From assembly GCA_021325145.1 (NCBI GenBank), contig JAJPHR010000006.1:1-64000 (forward strand): DNA of 64,000 bases, read 5' to 3'. Positions 1 to 8,606 of this stretch are shown here, in pieces. The notes beneath the pieces are model-generated. The model was not told the origin of the DNA. It did not search any database and saw nothing but the letters and a program-made list of their open reading frames with translations. A program made the translations under genes and the position numbers. The stretch is from Verrucomicrobiota bacterium. GTDB lineage: Bacteria > Verrucomicrobiota > Verrucomicrobiia > Limisphaerales > Pedosphaeraceae. Position 1 is the first letter of the stretch; every line of letters starts with the position of its first letter.

Positions 1-51
1 CACCGTTTGGTGAACCGGGCGTGTGCCCGAGGATTGTGTTGTTTTCATCTA

Positions 52-84
52 CCACCAATCAGTTCCTGATCGGTGGCGCTTTTC
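52..84 (+). terminator. Possible rho-independent terminator at the left edge
   Basis: The sequence reads CCACC-AATCAG, a three-base loop, then CTGAT-C-GGTGG, followed by CGCTTTT. The stem is about ten pairs with one mismatch. It may end transcription of a plus-strand gene that stops before the window. No such gene is visible, so this is a structural call only. Confidence 0.35.
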
Positions 85-104
85 CAACTGAATTGTTCCG
101 GCTT

Positions 105-225
105 AGCCCTCCGGCCACGGAACCAGCCCGGAGGGCGAAAGAAAACAGCCCAACGATTGATCGTTGGGTTACCGGTTCGAAACGCACCAAGTCCCGCCAG
201 GGACGAAAGAAAGCCATGGCCCATT
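105..225. repeat. REP-like cluster of three short palindromes
   Basis: Three small inverted repeats follow one another: CCCTCCGG with CCGGAGGG, the perfect palindrome CCCAACGATTGATCGTTGGG, and GTCCC-GCCA-GGGAC, with GAAAGAAA spacers after the first and third. I see no credible coding frame in positions 1-273. Such clusters are common between genes in PVC-group genomes; the function is unknown. Confidence 0.5.
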
Positions 226-273
226 TCTGCGTCACGTCGTAATCAACTCCGCCCCTTTCTGATTTTCTCCAGC

Positions 274-1611
274 CTATATATTCGCCGCCGTCTCCCCTTC
301 TTCCGGCAACCGTCTGAGCTTCAACTTGGCCACCCGCATCCCATCCATCTCCTCGACGCGCAACTCGAAAAGTCCCAGCATCAGCACATCACCCGTTTTC
401 GGAAACCCGCCGAGCCGATGGGTCACCCAGCCGCTGACCGTGGTGATGCCTTCTTCCTGCAACGGTTCGCGAACGACCTCCGCAAGCTCATGCAATGGCA
501 GCGTGCCCGCCAATTCCCAGCTTTGCACTCCGGTTCGGACCAGCAACGGCTTCTCCTGGTCGAACTCGTCCTGAATTTGTCCAACCAACTCTTCAAGGAT
601 ATTTTCCAGCGTCACCATTCCGACCGTCCCGCCGTACTCATCCACGACCATCGCAAAATGTAATTTCCGCTCCAGAAACAGTTGCAGCAGCTTTTCCAAT
701 CGCGCGGTTTCCGGCACATAGATCAGCTTCCGCGCCGCCGGCGCAAGGTCCGCGCCCGAACGCGCCTTGAGTCGCATGGCGAAGAGATCCTTGATATGCA
801 CCACCCCCAGGGTGCGGTCGAGGTCGCCGCCTTCACTCAATGGAAATCTTGAGAAGCGCGTCTTCTCCGCCACATCCAGGCATTCGGCAATGCTCGCGTC
901 GGTGTTGAGCACAACGATCTCCTGGCGCGGCCGCATGACCTCGCGCACGATGCGCCGACGCAGGTCGAGCGCATTGAGGACAATATCGCGCCCGAGCCGG
1001 GTCCCGCCCAGATGCTTTTGCGAAGCCGCGAACAACAGCCGCAACTCCTCCTCCGAATGCGCCCGTTCACCCTCGCTTACGGGCTGGATGCCGAGTTGGC
1101 GCATCAACCATTGCGCCGAATGGTTGAGCAACCACACGGCCGGGTAGGTAATCGACGCAAACCACGAAAGCGGTTTGGCCGTCCACAGCGCCACCGGGAG
1201 CGTCTTGCGGATCGCCAGCGCCTTCGGCCCCAATTCGCCAACCACCACAAGCAAAAACAGATTGATGAGAAAGCCGAAGCTGATGGCCACCGTGTGCCGG
1301 ACCGCCTCGGACCGGAGGTTAAACGCATCGAAAACCGGCCCCAGCAAAGCTTCAAACACCGGTTCCACGAGCACGCCCAAACCGAGACTCGCCAGGGTGA
1401 TGCCGAACTGAATCGCGCTGATGGTGGCATCAAGATTCTGGATGAGCCGGCGCGCGATGATTGCCCGGCGATGGCCCTTGAAGACCAGCGGTTCGAGTTG
1501 CGTGTCACGGATTCGGATCAACGCCAGCTCGGCGGCCACAAAAAAACCGTTGGTCACCACGAGCGCCAGCACCCCCAGCACCCGCAACAAGTTGGCCGTC
1601 AGCACGTCCAT
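274..1611 (-). CDS. CNNM/CorC-type membrane protein (DUF21-CBS-CorC_HlyC)
   Basis: This 445-residue protein has the full architecture of the CorC/HlyC ('hemolysin-like') family. An N-terminal DUF21 domain spans about residues 5-200 with four hydrophobic segments. A CBS pair follows (about 215-335), containing VVDEYGGTVGMVTLENILEE, and then a CorC_HlyC domain (about 350-435). Family members are linked to Mg2+/Co2+ export or to membrane integrity; the substrate here cannot be read from sequence. It is the last of three tandem paralogues on this strand, one base after the stop of the gene at 1613-2605, so translation is probably coupled. The ATG at 1611 gives a normal N-terminus. Confidence 0.9.
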   Translation of the reverse strand: MDVLTANLLRVLGVLALVVTNGFFVAAELALIRIRDTQLEPLVFKGHRRAIIARRLIQNLDATISAIQFGITLASLGLGVLVEPVFEALLGPVFDAFNLRSEAVRHTVAISFGFLINLFLLVVVGELGPKALAIRKTLPVALWTAKPLSWFASITYPAVWLLNHSAQWLMRQLGIQPVSEGERAHSEEELRLLFAASQKHLGGTRLGRDIVLNALDLRRRIVREVMRPRQEIVVLNTDASIAECLDVAEKTRFSRFPLSEGGDLDRTLGVVHIKDLFAMRLKARSGADLAPAARKLIYVPETARLEKLLQLFLERKLHFAMVVDEYGGTVGMVTLENILEELVGQIQDEFDQEKPLLVRTGVQSWELAGTLPLHELAEVVREPLQEEGITTVSGWVTHRLGGFPKTGDVLMLGLFELRVEEMDGMRVAKLKLRRLPEEGETAANI

Positions 1612-1612
1612 G

Positions 1613-2605
1613 CTACAAACGCACCTCCCCGAAAATCACTTTGAGAATATCCTGCAAACTGATGATTCCAATCTCACGCTGATCTCTTCCGAGCACAATG
1701 GCCAAACGCTGGCCGCTGCGCTGCATCCGTTTCAGCGCCGCCTCCAACCGCAGGTCCTCCTCCATATAGATGGCGGGCTTGAGATAGTCTCCGGCGGTTT
1801 TGGCCGGATCGAGGTCGGCACTGTACAACAGGGTTCTCAAACTCACGATGCCCGCAATCCGCCGGCGGTTTTCCTCCTCCCGCCATACCGGCAGCCGGGT
1901 TGCTTTCTGCTCCCGCGCCAGCTTGAGCACCTCGCTCATGGGCGTCCGGGTCGTGATGGCGGCCACATTTTCCATCGGCACCGTGATTTGGCGCACGGTG
2001 ATGTTTTGCAAATCCAGCACGCGATTGATCATCAGGCGTTCCTCGGACGTCAACCCCTGCGCCGATTCCTGCATCACCAGCCTCATTTCCTCGCGGCTGC
2101 CGAAAAGATGGCCCGTAAACGTCCTGCCTCCCGTCCAATGCAGCAGGCCGCGGGAAAGATTGGTCATGACCCACACGAGCGGCCGCAGCACCTGGTGGAG
2201 GAGCCGGAACAACGGCGTCAACACGAGCGTCAGCCGGTTGGGCACGGTGCGGAACAGCACCTTGGGCAGCAGTTCGAAAAAAGTGTAAAAAAGAAACATG
2301 CCGGCCAGGAACACCAGCACTTGCAGCGCGGGATAATCCGCCAGCCATCGGTGCAGCAGGATCACGAGCAAACCGACCGCGACGAAATTCGCCAGCGTGT
2401 TGCCCACCAGGATGGTCCAAAGAAAGTTCTCCGGTCTTTCAAGATACCCGTACAGGACCTGCGCCCGGCGATTGCCCACGCGCATAAGCTGCCGGATGCG
2501 CAACCGGCTCAACGCCAGCACGCCGGCCTCCATGCCCGAAAACAGGAACGACAGCACCAGGCTGATCCCGATCACCGCCGCGATGAGTAATCCGCTGCTC
2601 ATCAT
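1613..2605 (-). CDS. DUF21-CBS membrane protein lacking the CorC_HlyC domain
   Basis: This is the middle gene of the three-paralogue operon. The 330-residue product has a DUF21 membrane domain (about 5-190) and a CBS pair, then ends at SLQDILKVIFGEVRL. The C-terminal CorC_HlyC domain found in both neighbours is absent. The stop is clean and the frame intact, so this looks like a natural shorter form and not a frameshift. The first ATG overlaps the stop of the upstream gene in an ATGA arrangement (2602-2605). It may form a heteromer with its neighbours; that is inference. Confidence 0.85.
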   Translation of the reverse strand: MMSSGLLIAAVIGISLVLSFLFSGMEAGVLALSRLRIRQLMRVGNRRAQVLYGYLERPENFLWTILVGNTLANFVAVGLLVILLHRWLADYPALQVLVFLAGMFLFYTFFELLPKVLFRTVPNRLTLVLTPLFRLLHQVLRPLVWVMTNLSRGLLHWTGGRTFTGHLFGSREEMRLVMQESAQGLTSEERLMINRVLDLQNITVRQITVPMENVAAITTRTPMSEVLKLAREQKATRLPVWREEENRRRIAGIVSLRTLLYSADLDPAKTAGDYLKPAIYMEEDLRLEAALKRMQRSGQRLAIVLGRDQREIGIISLQDILKVIFGEVRL

Positions 2606-3834
2606 TTTCTCACGGTCTCCACCAGGAGTTCACGCACCCGCCGTTCGTCTGCCACCAGCGCCGTCAGTTTCAATCCGTTGAAGATCACGGTTTCGCCCGG
2701 CGCGGGCACAGTCTCGTTTCGGGCGACCACCAGGCCGCCCATCGTGTCCACCTCGGCCACTTCGCCCAGCGCGGGATATTCGCGCCGAAAATCCTCCAGG
2801 CGCATCGTTCCATTCACGCGCCATTTGCCTTCGCCCAGCTTTTCAATGACGAATCCGGCCGGTTCTCCTTCCCCCCGGATTTCTCCCACCATCTGCTCCA
2901 GGATATCCTGCATTGTGACGACTCCAGCCGTGCCGCCATATTCATCCAGCACAATGGCCAGGCCGCGTTGCTGCCGCTGCAAACTCTTCAACAGTTGCAG
3001 CAGGTTCATGCTCTCGGGAACGAACGACGGAAACTCGATCGCATCCGCCAGATCGATCTGCGGATCGAGCAGCAACGCCCGCACGTTGAGCACGCCCACA
3101 ATCGTGTCCGGCGTTTCATCGTAGATCGGCAGGCGGCTGTGCTTGAACTTCCGCGCGGCCGCGATCATTTCCTCCACCGACAGGTCGTCGGGGATGCTCG
3201 CCATCTGCGCGCGCGGCTTCATGACGTCCTTGGCGGTTTGCTGGTCCAGGGCGATGATTTGCAGAATGATCTCCTTTTCCGACTGCGCCAGCGTCCCTTG
3301 TTGATAAGCCATCTCGAGCAGTTCCTGATACTCCTCATCCGACAAAACGGCGCGCGGTTTGTACGACTTTGGCACCACGGCATTGACAATGGCGTTATCC
3401 AGCCGCTGTGCCACCTGGCGCAAAGGGCGGGAAAGGTTGATCAGGAAGTTCATCGGCCACGCCACGCGCAACGCCCATTGTTCGGGGGCGCGCACGGCCA
3501 GCGTCTTGGGCGCCACCTCGCAACCGACCAGGATCACCACCAGCAGCGAAGGGAGCACGGTGAAAAACAGCCAGTGACCCCAGGGCACCGTCCAAAGCGT
3601 GATGGCGAGAATCGAGGCGTTCGCAACGGTGTTGCCGAGCACGATGGTCGCAAGCAGGTGTTGCGGTTCACTCAACAGCCGCGCGAGCAACCCTCCGGAG
3701 ATCGGCCACTTGTCCGCCAGTTGGCGCACCTGCCATTTCCCCAGCGAAAACAAGGCCGATTCCGCCAGCGCGAAAAAGAAACTCATGCCGGCAAAAACCA
3801 ACACCCCGACCCCTGCCAGATACGGCATCAGCAT
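2602..3834 (-). CDS. CNNM/CorC-type membrane protein (DUF21-CBS-CorC_HlyC)
   Basis: This 410-residue protein is the first gene of the operon. It has a DUF21 domain with hydrophobic segments near the start and around residues 60-130, a CBS pair with the family signature VLDEYGGTAGVVTMQDILEQ (about 290-310), and a C-terminal CorC_HlyC domain ending near LTALVADERRVRELLVETV. The likely role is ion transport or membrane homeostasis, regulated through adenine nucleotide binding at the CBS pair (family knowledge). The upstream region is the heptamer repeat at 3900-4035, so any promoter lies within or next to it. I did not recognise a clear -35/-10 pair. Confidence 0.9.
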   Translation of the reverse strand: MLMPYLAGVGVLVFAGMSFFFALAESALFSLGKWQVRQLADKWPISGGLLARLLSEPQHLLATIVLGNTVANASILAITLWTVPWGHWLFFTVLPSLLVVILVGCEVAPKTLAVRAPEQWALRVAWPMNFLINLSRPLRQVAQRLDNAIVNAVVPKSYKPRAVLSDEEYQELLEMAYQQGTLAQSEKEIILQIIALDQQTAKDVMKPRAQMASIPDDLSVEEMIAAARKFKHSRLPIYDETPDTIVGVLNVRALLLDPQIDLADAIEFPSFVPESMNLLQLLKSLQRQQRGLAIVLDEYGGTAGVVTMQDILEQMVGEIRGEGEPAGFVIEKLGEGKWRVNGTMRLEDFRREYPALGEVAEVDTMGGLVVARNETVPAPGETVIFNGLKLTALVADERRVRELLVETVRK

Positions 3835-3899
3835 TGTCCATCAACACTATGGCACGCCGCCGGAGGCGGCAAACACCAAACGCCGAAAAACGAAACACT

Positions 3900-4035
3900 A
3901 GGCTCCAAGCACCAAGCACCAAGCTCCAGAAAAACACCAAGCCTCAAACCCCAAAGCAGCGGGGTGGCTTTTGAATTTGGAGCTTGGTGCTTGGAGCTTT
4001 TCTGGAGCTTGGTGCTTGGTCCTTGGAGCTTGGCC
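3900..4035. repeat. Heptamer array forming a long inverted repeat (copy 1)
   Basis: The left arm (about 3902-3943) is built from CCAAGCA and CCAAGCTC units. The right arm (about 3978-4033) holds the complementary GGAGCTTGG and TGCTTGG units, and both arms contain the same CCAGAAAA/TTTTCTGG core. About 35 bp separates the arms, so the region can fold into a long imperfect hairpin. Translated in several frames it gives repetitive W-S-L-V-L-G-A peptides, which I treat as artefacts. A second copy lies on the other side of the rhamnose mutarotase gene. Confidence 0.8.
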
Positions 4036-4093
4036 CTTTGCGCTTGCCATCACAACCGTGACACTCTCCGTCCGCATCACTTTCAAAGGTTTC

Positions 4094-4441
4094 CTAATCG
4101 AGATGACACAATTCCTCCATCTCCGTCCACCATTCGCCCGCTTTGCGGTTCGACAACGGCTCCTGGCATGGATCAGTAAGCTTCCACCATTCCTGGGTGA
4201 CCGGGTCGGCGGCCATCGTTTTCATATCTTTTTCGTAATCATCGCCGATGTATTCGAAATACATGAACAGGTAATCCTTCCCGTCGGGCAGCTTGCGAAG
4301 AAAAATAGTGAAGTTGCGGATATTGCACTGGCGGATCATGGCGTTGACGCCTGGCCAGACACTCGCATGAAGGCGCTTGTACTCTTCGAGCTTCTCAGCC
4401 TTGACGCCGATCACCTTTCCGTAACGTTTCATTGCAGCCAT
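4094..4441 (-). CDS. rhaM: L-rhamnose mutarotase
   Basis: The 115-residue product matches the small RhaM (DUF718) family over its whole length. It begins with KRYGKVIGVKAEKLEEYKRL, has the HASVWPGV segment, NFTIFLRKLPDGKDYLFMYFEYIGDDYEKDM in the middle and a WW-containing C-terminus. The family interconverts alpha and beta anomers of L-rhamnose in the cytoplasm. It stands alone here, without rhamnose kinase, isomerase or aldolase neighbours, and is enclosed by two heptamer inverted repeats. The next carbohydrate gene is the fucosidase 26 kb away. ATG 4441 is used; an in-frame ATG at 4432 is equally possible because neither has a clear ribosome binding site. Confidence 0.9.
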   Translation of the reverse strand: MAAMKRYGKVIGVKAEKLEEYKRLHASVWPGVNAMIRQCNIRNFTIFLRKLPDGKDYLFMYFEYIGDDYEKDMKTMAADPVTQEWWKLTDPCQEPLSNRKAGEWWTEMEELCHLD

Positions 4442-4509
4442 ATGGTGGTCGAAAACTACACTGACACGTTTCCCGGCAACAGACTAATTCGCGACAACGG
4501 GCAAACACC

Positions 4510-4715
4510 GACCAACTACCAAGCTCCAAGCATCAAGCTCCAAGCTCCAGAAAAGCTCCAAACACCAAGCCTAATCGCGGGTCGTGAATTTTGTTGAAGG
4601 GTTGCGGAGTGTCTGTTCGACAACCGGGGGATACAAGGGACACGGAGCGGTCGCCTCGGAGCTTGGTAATTGGAGCTTTTCTGGTGCTTGGAGCTTGGCG
4701 CTTGGAGCTTGTTTA
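4510..4715. repeat. Heptamer array forming a long inverted repeat (copy 2)
   Basis: The left arm (4517-4570) is made of CCAAGCTC, CCAAGCA and TCAAGCTC units. The right arm (4657-4711) carries the complementary GGAGCTTGG, GTGCTTGG and GCGCTTGG units, again with the CCAGAAAA/TTTTCTGG core. About 85 bp of unrelated sequence lies between the arms. With copy 1 it brackets rhaM. It also extends an open frame upstream of the MscS gene artificially, which is why the start of that gene is placed at 4762. Confidence 0.8.
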
Positions 4716-4761
4716 TAGGTCTGCGCTTGTCGTTCCAACTCGATCTCCCTATACTTCCCGC

Positions 4762-6300
4762 ATGGGTGAGCCGGCAATAGGTACCAACGACGTGAGCGCG
4801 GCGTCCAATGCGCTGCCGGCCCACTATCGCGATTTTCTTCTCGTGCTCGCCGTGCCCGGGCTCTATTGCCTGATGATATTGCTCGGCCGCCACCTCAAAC
4901 GCCGCCATGGCGTCCGGCTCGGCGCTCTGTACCATCTTTTTTCTCTCGGACTGGCCCTCTGCCTGCCCGCCTGGCTCTTTGATGTGCATGTTCCGCATCT
5001 GAAGGATGTCACCGCCCTTACCGCCGTTCTCGGCTCCGTATTTTTGATTGCCCTGGTGGATCGTTACGTCTGGGAACTTTACTTCCAACAGCGGCATCGG
5101 GTGAAAATCCCCAAGTTCCTCAGCGAAGTGGTTCGGCTCGGCATTCTCGTGGTGGTGATCTTCCTGGTGCTCGACGTGGGCTACGGCCAAAGCATCAAGG
5201 GCCTGCTCATCGCGCCCGGCATTGCCGCGGTGGTCATCGGCCTCGCCATGCAGGATCTCATGGGCAACATCATCGCCGGGGTGGCCTTGCAGATCGGCAA
5301 GCCATTCCAGCACGGCGACTGGTTGTTCGTGGACAATCGTTACGCGGAGGTGATCGAAATCAACTGGCGCTCGACCCGCTTGCGGACGATCGACGCCATC
5401 TCGATCGAAATCCCGAACCGCGACATTGCCCGCCAAACCATCATCAACCTGAACCTGCCCACCCGCCTGCATGCAATGCGCATTTCCGTGGGGATTGATT
5501 ACGCCGCGCCGCCCACGCGCGTGAAAGGCGTCCTGCTCCATGCCACTTCCAATGCCAAAGGTGTCATGCCCGAGCCCAAACCCAAGGTTTACCTCAAAAA
5601 CTTCGGCGACTCCGCGGTCGAATACGAGATCAAGTTCTGGATGGAGGACCACCAGCATTATCCCGACGTCTGCGACGCCATCCGCACCAACATTTGGTAC
5701 GGCCTCCAGCGGCACGGCATCAAAATGCCGTTTCCCATGCGGACCATTCAGCTCGAGCGCCCGGCGCGGAACAAACAGCAGGAGGTGCAAAGCACCGCGC
5801 GCATCATGCTGCGCCAGCAACCGCTCTTCAAATGCCTCAACGACGATCAACTGGACGCGCTGCTGCCGCGCGGGCGCGTGGTGCATTTCGGCAGCGGCGA
5901 AACGCTCATTCAGCAGGGCGACGCCGGTGAGTCCATGTTCATCCTCGTCGATGGCCAGGCGAACGTGGTGGTGCAGCGCAATGGTTCGCCCATGCACGTC
6001 GCTTCGCTCGCTTCCGGCGATTGCTTCGGCGAAATGTCCCTCCTCACGGGCGAGCGCCGCAGCGCCACGGTGATCGCGCATACGGATTGCGAAGTCGTGG
6101 AGATCGGCAAGCCAGTCATTGCCAGCAGTCTCAAGGAACACCCGGAACTGCTGAACAAACTCAGCGATCTGCTGGCTCAGCGGCAGTTGGAAACCGAGGG
6201 CGTCGTCGCCGCCAAAATCGGCACCGAGATCGTCGCGGCCCGGCAGACCGAATATCGTGCATCGTTCGTTGACAAACTGAAATCGTTTTTGCAGCTCTAG
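4762..6300 (+). CDS. MscS-family channel with C-terminal cyclic-nucleotide-binding domain
   Basis: This 512-residue membrane protein has several hydrophobic helices in the first 190 residues, then the MscS pore and beta-domain region (LLIAPGIAAVVIGLAMQDLM at about 147-166, then GNIIAGVALQIGKPFQHGDW). A cNMP-binding domain follows at about 355-475 with the phosphate-binding-cassette pattern GDCFGEMSLLTGERRSATV. This MscS-plus-cNMP layout is known from the bCNG branch, where the channel may be ligand-gated and not tension-gated. The frame is open further upstream, but that part is translated heptamer repeat; ATG 4762, after the repeat, is the sensible start. It is monocistronic, with the L,D-transpeptidase 52 bp downstream on the same strand. 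Confidence 0.88.
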   Translation: MGEPAIGTNDVSAASNALPAHYRDFLLVLAVPGLYCLMILLGRHLKRRHGVRLGALYHLFSLGLALCLPAWLFDVHVPHLKDVTALTAVLGSVFLIALVDRYVWELYFQQRHRVKIPKFLSEVVRLGILVVVIFLVLDVGYGQSIKGLLIAPGIAAVVIGLAMQDLMGNIIAGVALQIGKPFQHGDWLFVDNRYAEVIEINWRSTRLRTIDAISIEIPNRDIARQTIINLNLPTRLHAMRISVGIDYAAPPTRVKGVLLHATSNAKGVMPEPKPKVYLKNFGDSAVEYEIKFWMEDHQHYPDVCDAIRTNIWYGLQRHGIKMPFPMRTIQLERPARNKQQEVQSTARIMLRQQPLFKCLNDDQLDALLPRGRVVHFGSGETLIQQGDAGESMFILVDGQANVVVQRNGSPMHVASLASGDCFGEMSLLTGERRSATVIAHTDCEVVEIGKPVIASSLKEHPELLNKLSDLLAQRQLETEGVVAAKIGTEIVAARQTEYRASFVDKLKSFLQL

Positions 6301-6352
6301 GCCGGGTATTTCCACCACCCGTTGAAGGTGGGCCAGCCCGGAATCAGGCTTC

Positions 6353-7528
6353 GTGTCCAAACGCATAAAATACCGTTTGCCCGATTCGCGAAGTTCATCT
6401 TCGTCGAACTTCCTATATTGGCTGCTGACCCTTGCGCTCGTGGTGCTGCTCGGCTGGCTCTGGTGGAGATCAAGCAACCCCGCCCACCCGTCTCCTCCCG
6501 CCACGGCCCAAGGCCCAAAGTTGACTCCTCCACAAACTCACGCGCCGCTTCTTACTCCGCCGGCCAATCCCACGGCTTCTCCTCCCGTTCAAAATCCCGA
6601 TTTGACAGTTCAAGGCGCAAAGGTTTCTTCCCCGGCAACGCAGCCTTCCACGCCGCAAACTTCCTTCCCGCCGCGCCCCATTCAAAATGTTTTCGAGGCG
6701 CAGTTGGCGCTCCTCGGTTGCGGCATCTCCTCCGGTTCATTGGATGGCACGATCGGCTCGCAAACCCGCGCGGCCCTGATGGCTTTCCAACGCCAGAAGC
6801 ACCTGCCCATGACCGGCGAACTGGACGCGGCCACTCGCGAAAAACTCCTGCTCAACGGCCCTCCATACGCCACCTACACCATTACCTCCAACGACCTCGC
6901 CCGGCTCCAACCCCTCGCTCCCACCTGGCTCGGTAAATCGCAACAAACCGCGCTGGACTACGAGAACGCCCTCGAACTCGTCGCCGAAAAAACCTTCGCT
7001 CACCCGAACTTCCTCAAACGCCTTAACCCGGGCATCGACTGGACCAACCTGCCCGCCGGAACCACCATTCAGGTTCCGAACGCCGCGTATACGGATCATC
7101 CCATCAAGGCCGCCTTCCTTTACATCCACCTCGCCGGCAGGACCCTCGAAGCTTTCGATGCCGCCACGAACCTCGTGGCCCACTTCCCGTGCAGCATCGC
7201 CCAACACATCGAGAAGCGCCCCGTCGGCGAACTTCACGTCGCCGCCATCGCGCCCAATCCCAACTACACCTTTGATCCCGACATTTTTCCCGAATCACCC
7301 GAAGCGCGCGAACTGAAGCGCAAGCTGGTCCTTCCGCCCGGCCCGAACAACCCCGTCGGCGTCGCTTGGATTGGTTTGGACCGCCCCGGCTACGGCATCC
7401 ATGGCACTCCCCGGCCCGAAGACGTTGGCCGCACCGAATCCCACGGCTGCTTTCGCCTGGCAAACTGGAACGCGGAGTATCTTTTGCGCCTGATCGCGAT
7501 CGGAACGCCGGTGTATGTGGTGGAGTGA
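6353..7528 (+). CDS. Membrane-anchored L,D-transpeptidase with peptidoglycan-binding domain
   Basis: This 391-residue protein begins with a GTG codon; no ATG precedes the membrane anchor. A single transmembrane helix (about 19-38) is followed by a Pro/Thr/Ala-rich linker (about 40-105), a peptidoglycan-binding type 1 domain (about 110-160, with IGSQTRAALMAFQRQKHLPM), and a YkuD catalytic domain at the C-terminus with HGTPRPEDVGRTESHGCFRL. The SHGC motif supplies the catalytic cysteine. The family makes 3-3 cross-links in peptidoglycan or attaches proteins to it, in the periplasm. A strong hairpin downstream (7682-7703) probably terminates transcription. Confidence 0.9.
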   Translation: MSKRIKYRLPDSRSSSSSNFLYWLLTLALVVLLGWLWWRSSNPAHPSPPATAQGPKLTPPQTHAPLLTPPANPTASPPVQNPDLTVQGAKVSSPATQPSTPQTSFPPRPIQNVFEAQLALLGCGISSGSLDGTIGSQTRAALMAFQRQKHLPMTGELDAATREKLLLNGPPYATYTITSNDLARLQPLAPTWLGKSQQTALDYENALELVAEKTFAHPNFLKRLNPGIDWTNLPAGTTIQVPNAAYTDHPIKAAFLYIHLAGRTLEAFDAATNLVAHFPCSIAQHIEKRPVGELHVAAIAPNPNYTFDPDIFPESPEARELKRKLVLPPGPNNPVGVAWIGLDRPGYGIHGTPRPEDVGRTESHGCFRLANWNAEYLLRLIAIGTPVYVVE

Positions 7529-7542
7529 TGGAAACACTCTGG

Positions 7543-7672
7543 TAGGGACGCGCACCGCGCCGTCCGCGCCGCATTCAACGGCGCAATCGAACGTTCGTGG
7601 GCGCTCGCGAGTTCGTTCCGCCCGCTGAACGCGGACGGAGACATTGCAGCGCGATGTCCCTGCCACTGGCCT
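7543..7672. repeat. REP-like element, GGGACATCGC family (copy 1)
   Basis: It starts with TAGGGACGCG and ends with GACATTGCAGCGCGATGTCC. Its right half (TTCCGCCCGCTGAA, then GGACGGAGACATTGCAGCGC) matches the element at 16158-16320, and both ends are palindromic. It sits between the convergent L,D-transpeptidase and histidine phosphatase genes. Confidence 0.65.
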
Positions 7673-7677
7673 GCAAA

Positions 7678-7712
7678 AGAAGCCGGCATCACCCGATGCC
7701 GGCCGCTCTTTT
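7678..7712 (+). terminator. Bidirectional terminator between convergent genes
   Basis: There is a perfect nine-pair stem, GCCGGCATC then ACCC then GATGCCGGC (7682-7703), followed by CGCTCTTTT. The other side carries AAAAGAA, so it can serve the L,D-transpeptidase on the plus strand and the phosphatase on the minus strand. Confidence 0.75.
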
Positions 7713-7764
7713 ACTGTGGTCAACCTCTAAGACGCTTGAAACCGGCAAAATGTTTCACGACCTG

Positions 7765-8373
7765 TTAATCTTTGTCCCCGGGCTGCAAATGTTCATTGAT
7801 GCGCCTGGCTTTATCTGGGTTCAACCGGCCCTCATGATCAAAAGGCAGCTCCAAAACCCAGCCGAACACGTCATCCGGCCACTTTCCCTTCGGCAGCAAT
7901 GCGTTTGGATCGGCCCCAAAGGCCCGTAAAATCTCGGGGATTTCCCCATGATGCCAGCAAACCAGGATGCCCTTGCCATGCTCCCGGGCGCGCAATTCCT
8001 CCGTCAATTGTTCAAACTTCTTGTTCGTAACCCGGTGGTCGATCTGCAATCCGAGCGCCTTGCCCAGCGGTTCCAGCGTCAGCCGCGGCCGCTGGCTCTG
8101 TTGCGAATCTGCCGTTGCGAACAGGCAATCCAACTTCAACCTTTTGCCATCCACCGCGAAGTCCTGGAAGTATTTCACGTAACTCTCCGCCCGTTGCTGC
8201 CCCGTCGTGGACAATCCCTGGCCGCTGTCCGGCTTTTCCGCATGCCGGATGATCAAAACAACGGCATCCCGGAGCGCGGGACATGCCTGTATATCCGGCC
8301 CGCCGGTTTCCTTCGGCCCGGCCACTACCAAATTGGCCGCCAAAGCGGCGCAGCAGATTAAAAAGAATTTCAT
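7765..8373 (-). CDS. Secreted histidine-phosphatase-like protein
   Basis: The 202-residue product starts with a short signal peptide (FFLICCAALAANLVVAG) and carries the branch-1 histidine phosphatase signature LIIRHAEKP near residue 43, where the histidine would be phosphorylated. A second conserved histidine is likely in ILVCWHHGEIPEIL (about 137-150). The substrate is unknown; the family includes phosphomutases and phosphatases for sugar phosphates, phytate and proteins. Secretion argues against a glycolytic role. The gene is convergent with the L,D-transpeptidase and ends in a shared terminator. Confidence 0.75.
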   Translation of the reverse strand: MKFFLICCAALAANLVVAGPKETGGPDIQACPALRDAVVLIIRHAEKPDSGQGLSTTGQQRAESYVKYFQDFAVDGKRLKLDCLFATADSQQSQRPRLTLEPLGKALGLQIDHRVTNKKFEQLTEELRAREHGKGILVCWHHGEIPEILRAFGADPNALLPKGKWPDDVFGWVLELPFDHEGRLNPDKARRINEHLQPGDKD

Positions 8374-8606
8374 GGTCAGCAGAGTTATGCGACGGTCACC
8401 TTGTAGGTGAGCCGCCTGCTATTTGTCGAGCCGTTTCAGTCTCAATAGCAGTGCCAAGCTGGCCGGCATGAGCGTGATTGCATTGCCGACAGTGTCTTCT
8501 TATACTTACCGTCACCATGAGCCTGCCCGTTACACCAAGTTGATTCTTGAAACCGCGAACCCAGGCCTTGATTTGTAACCGATCGCAGCCCACAACCCAA
8601 TCCACC

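Noticed and set aside
3900..4715. Possible CRISPR array
   Set aside because: The repeats are 7-8 bp units without unique spacers of regular length, are arranged as inverted arms, and have no cas gene nearby.
4516..6504. Long open frame (662 codons) on the minus strand
   Set aside because: It lies antisense to the MscS channel and mirrors its codon pattern; its C-terminus is translated heptamer repeat. High GC gives such long antisense frames.
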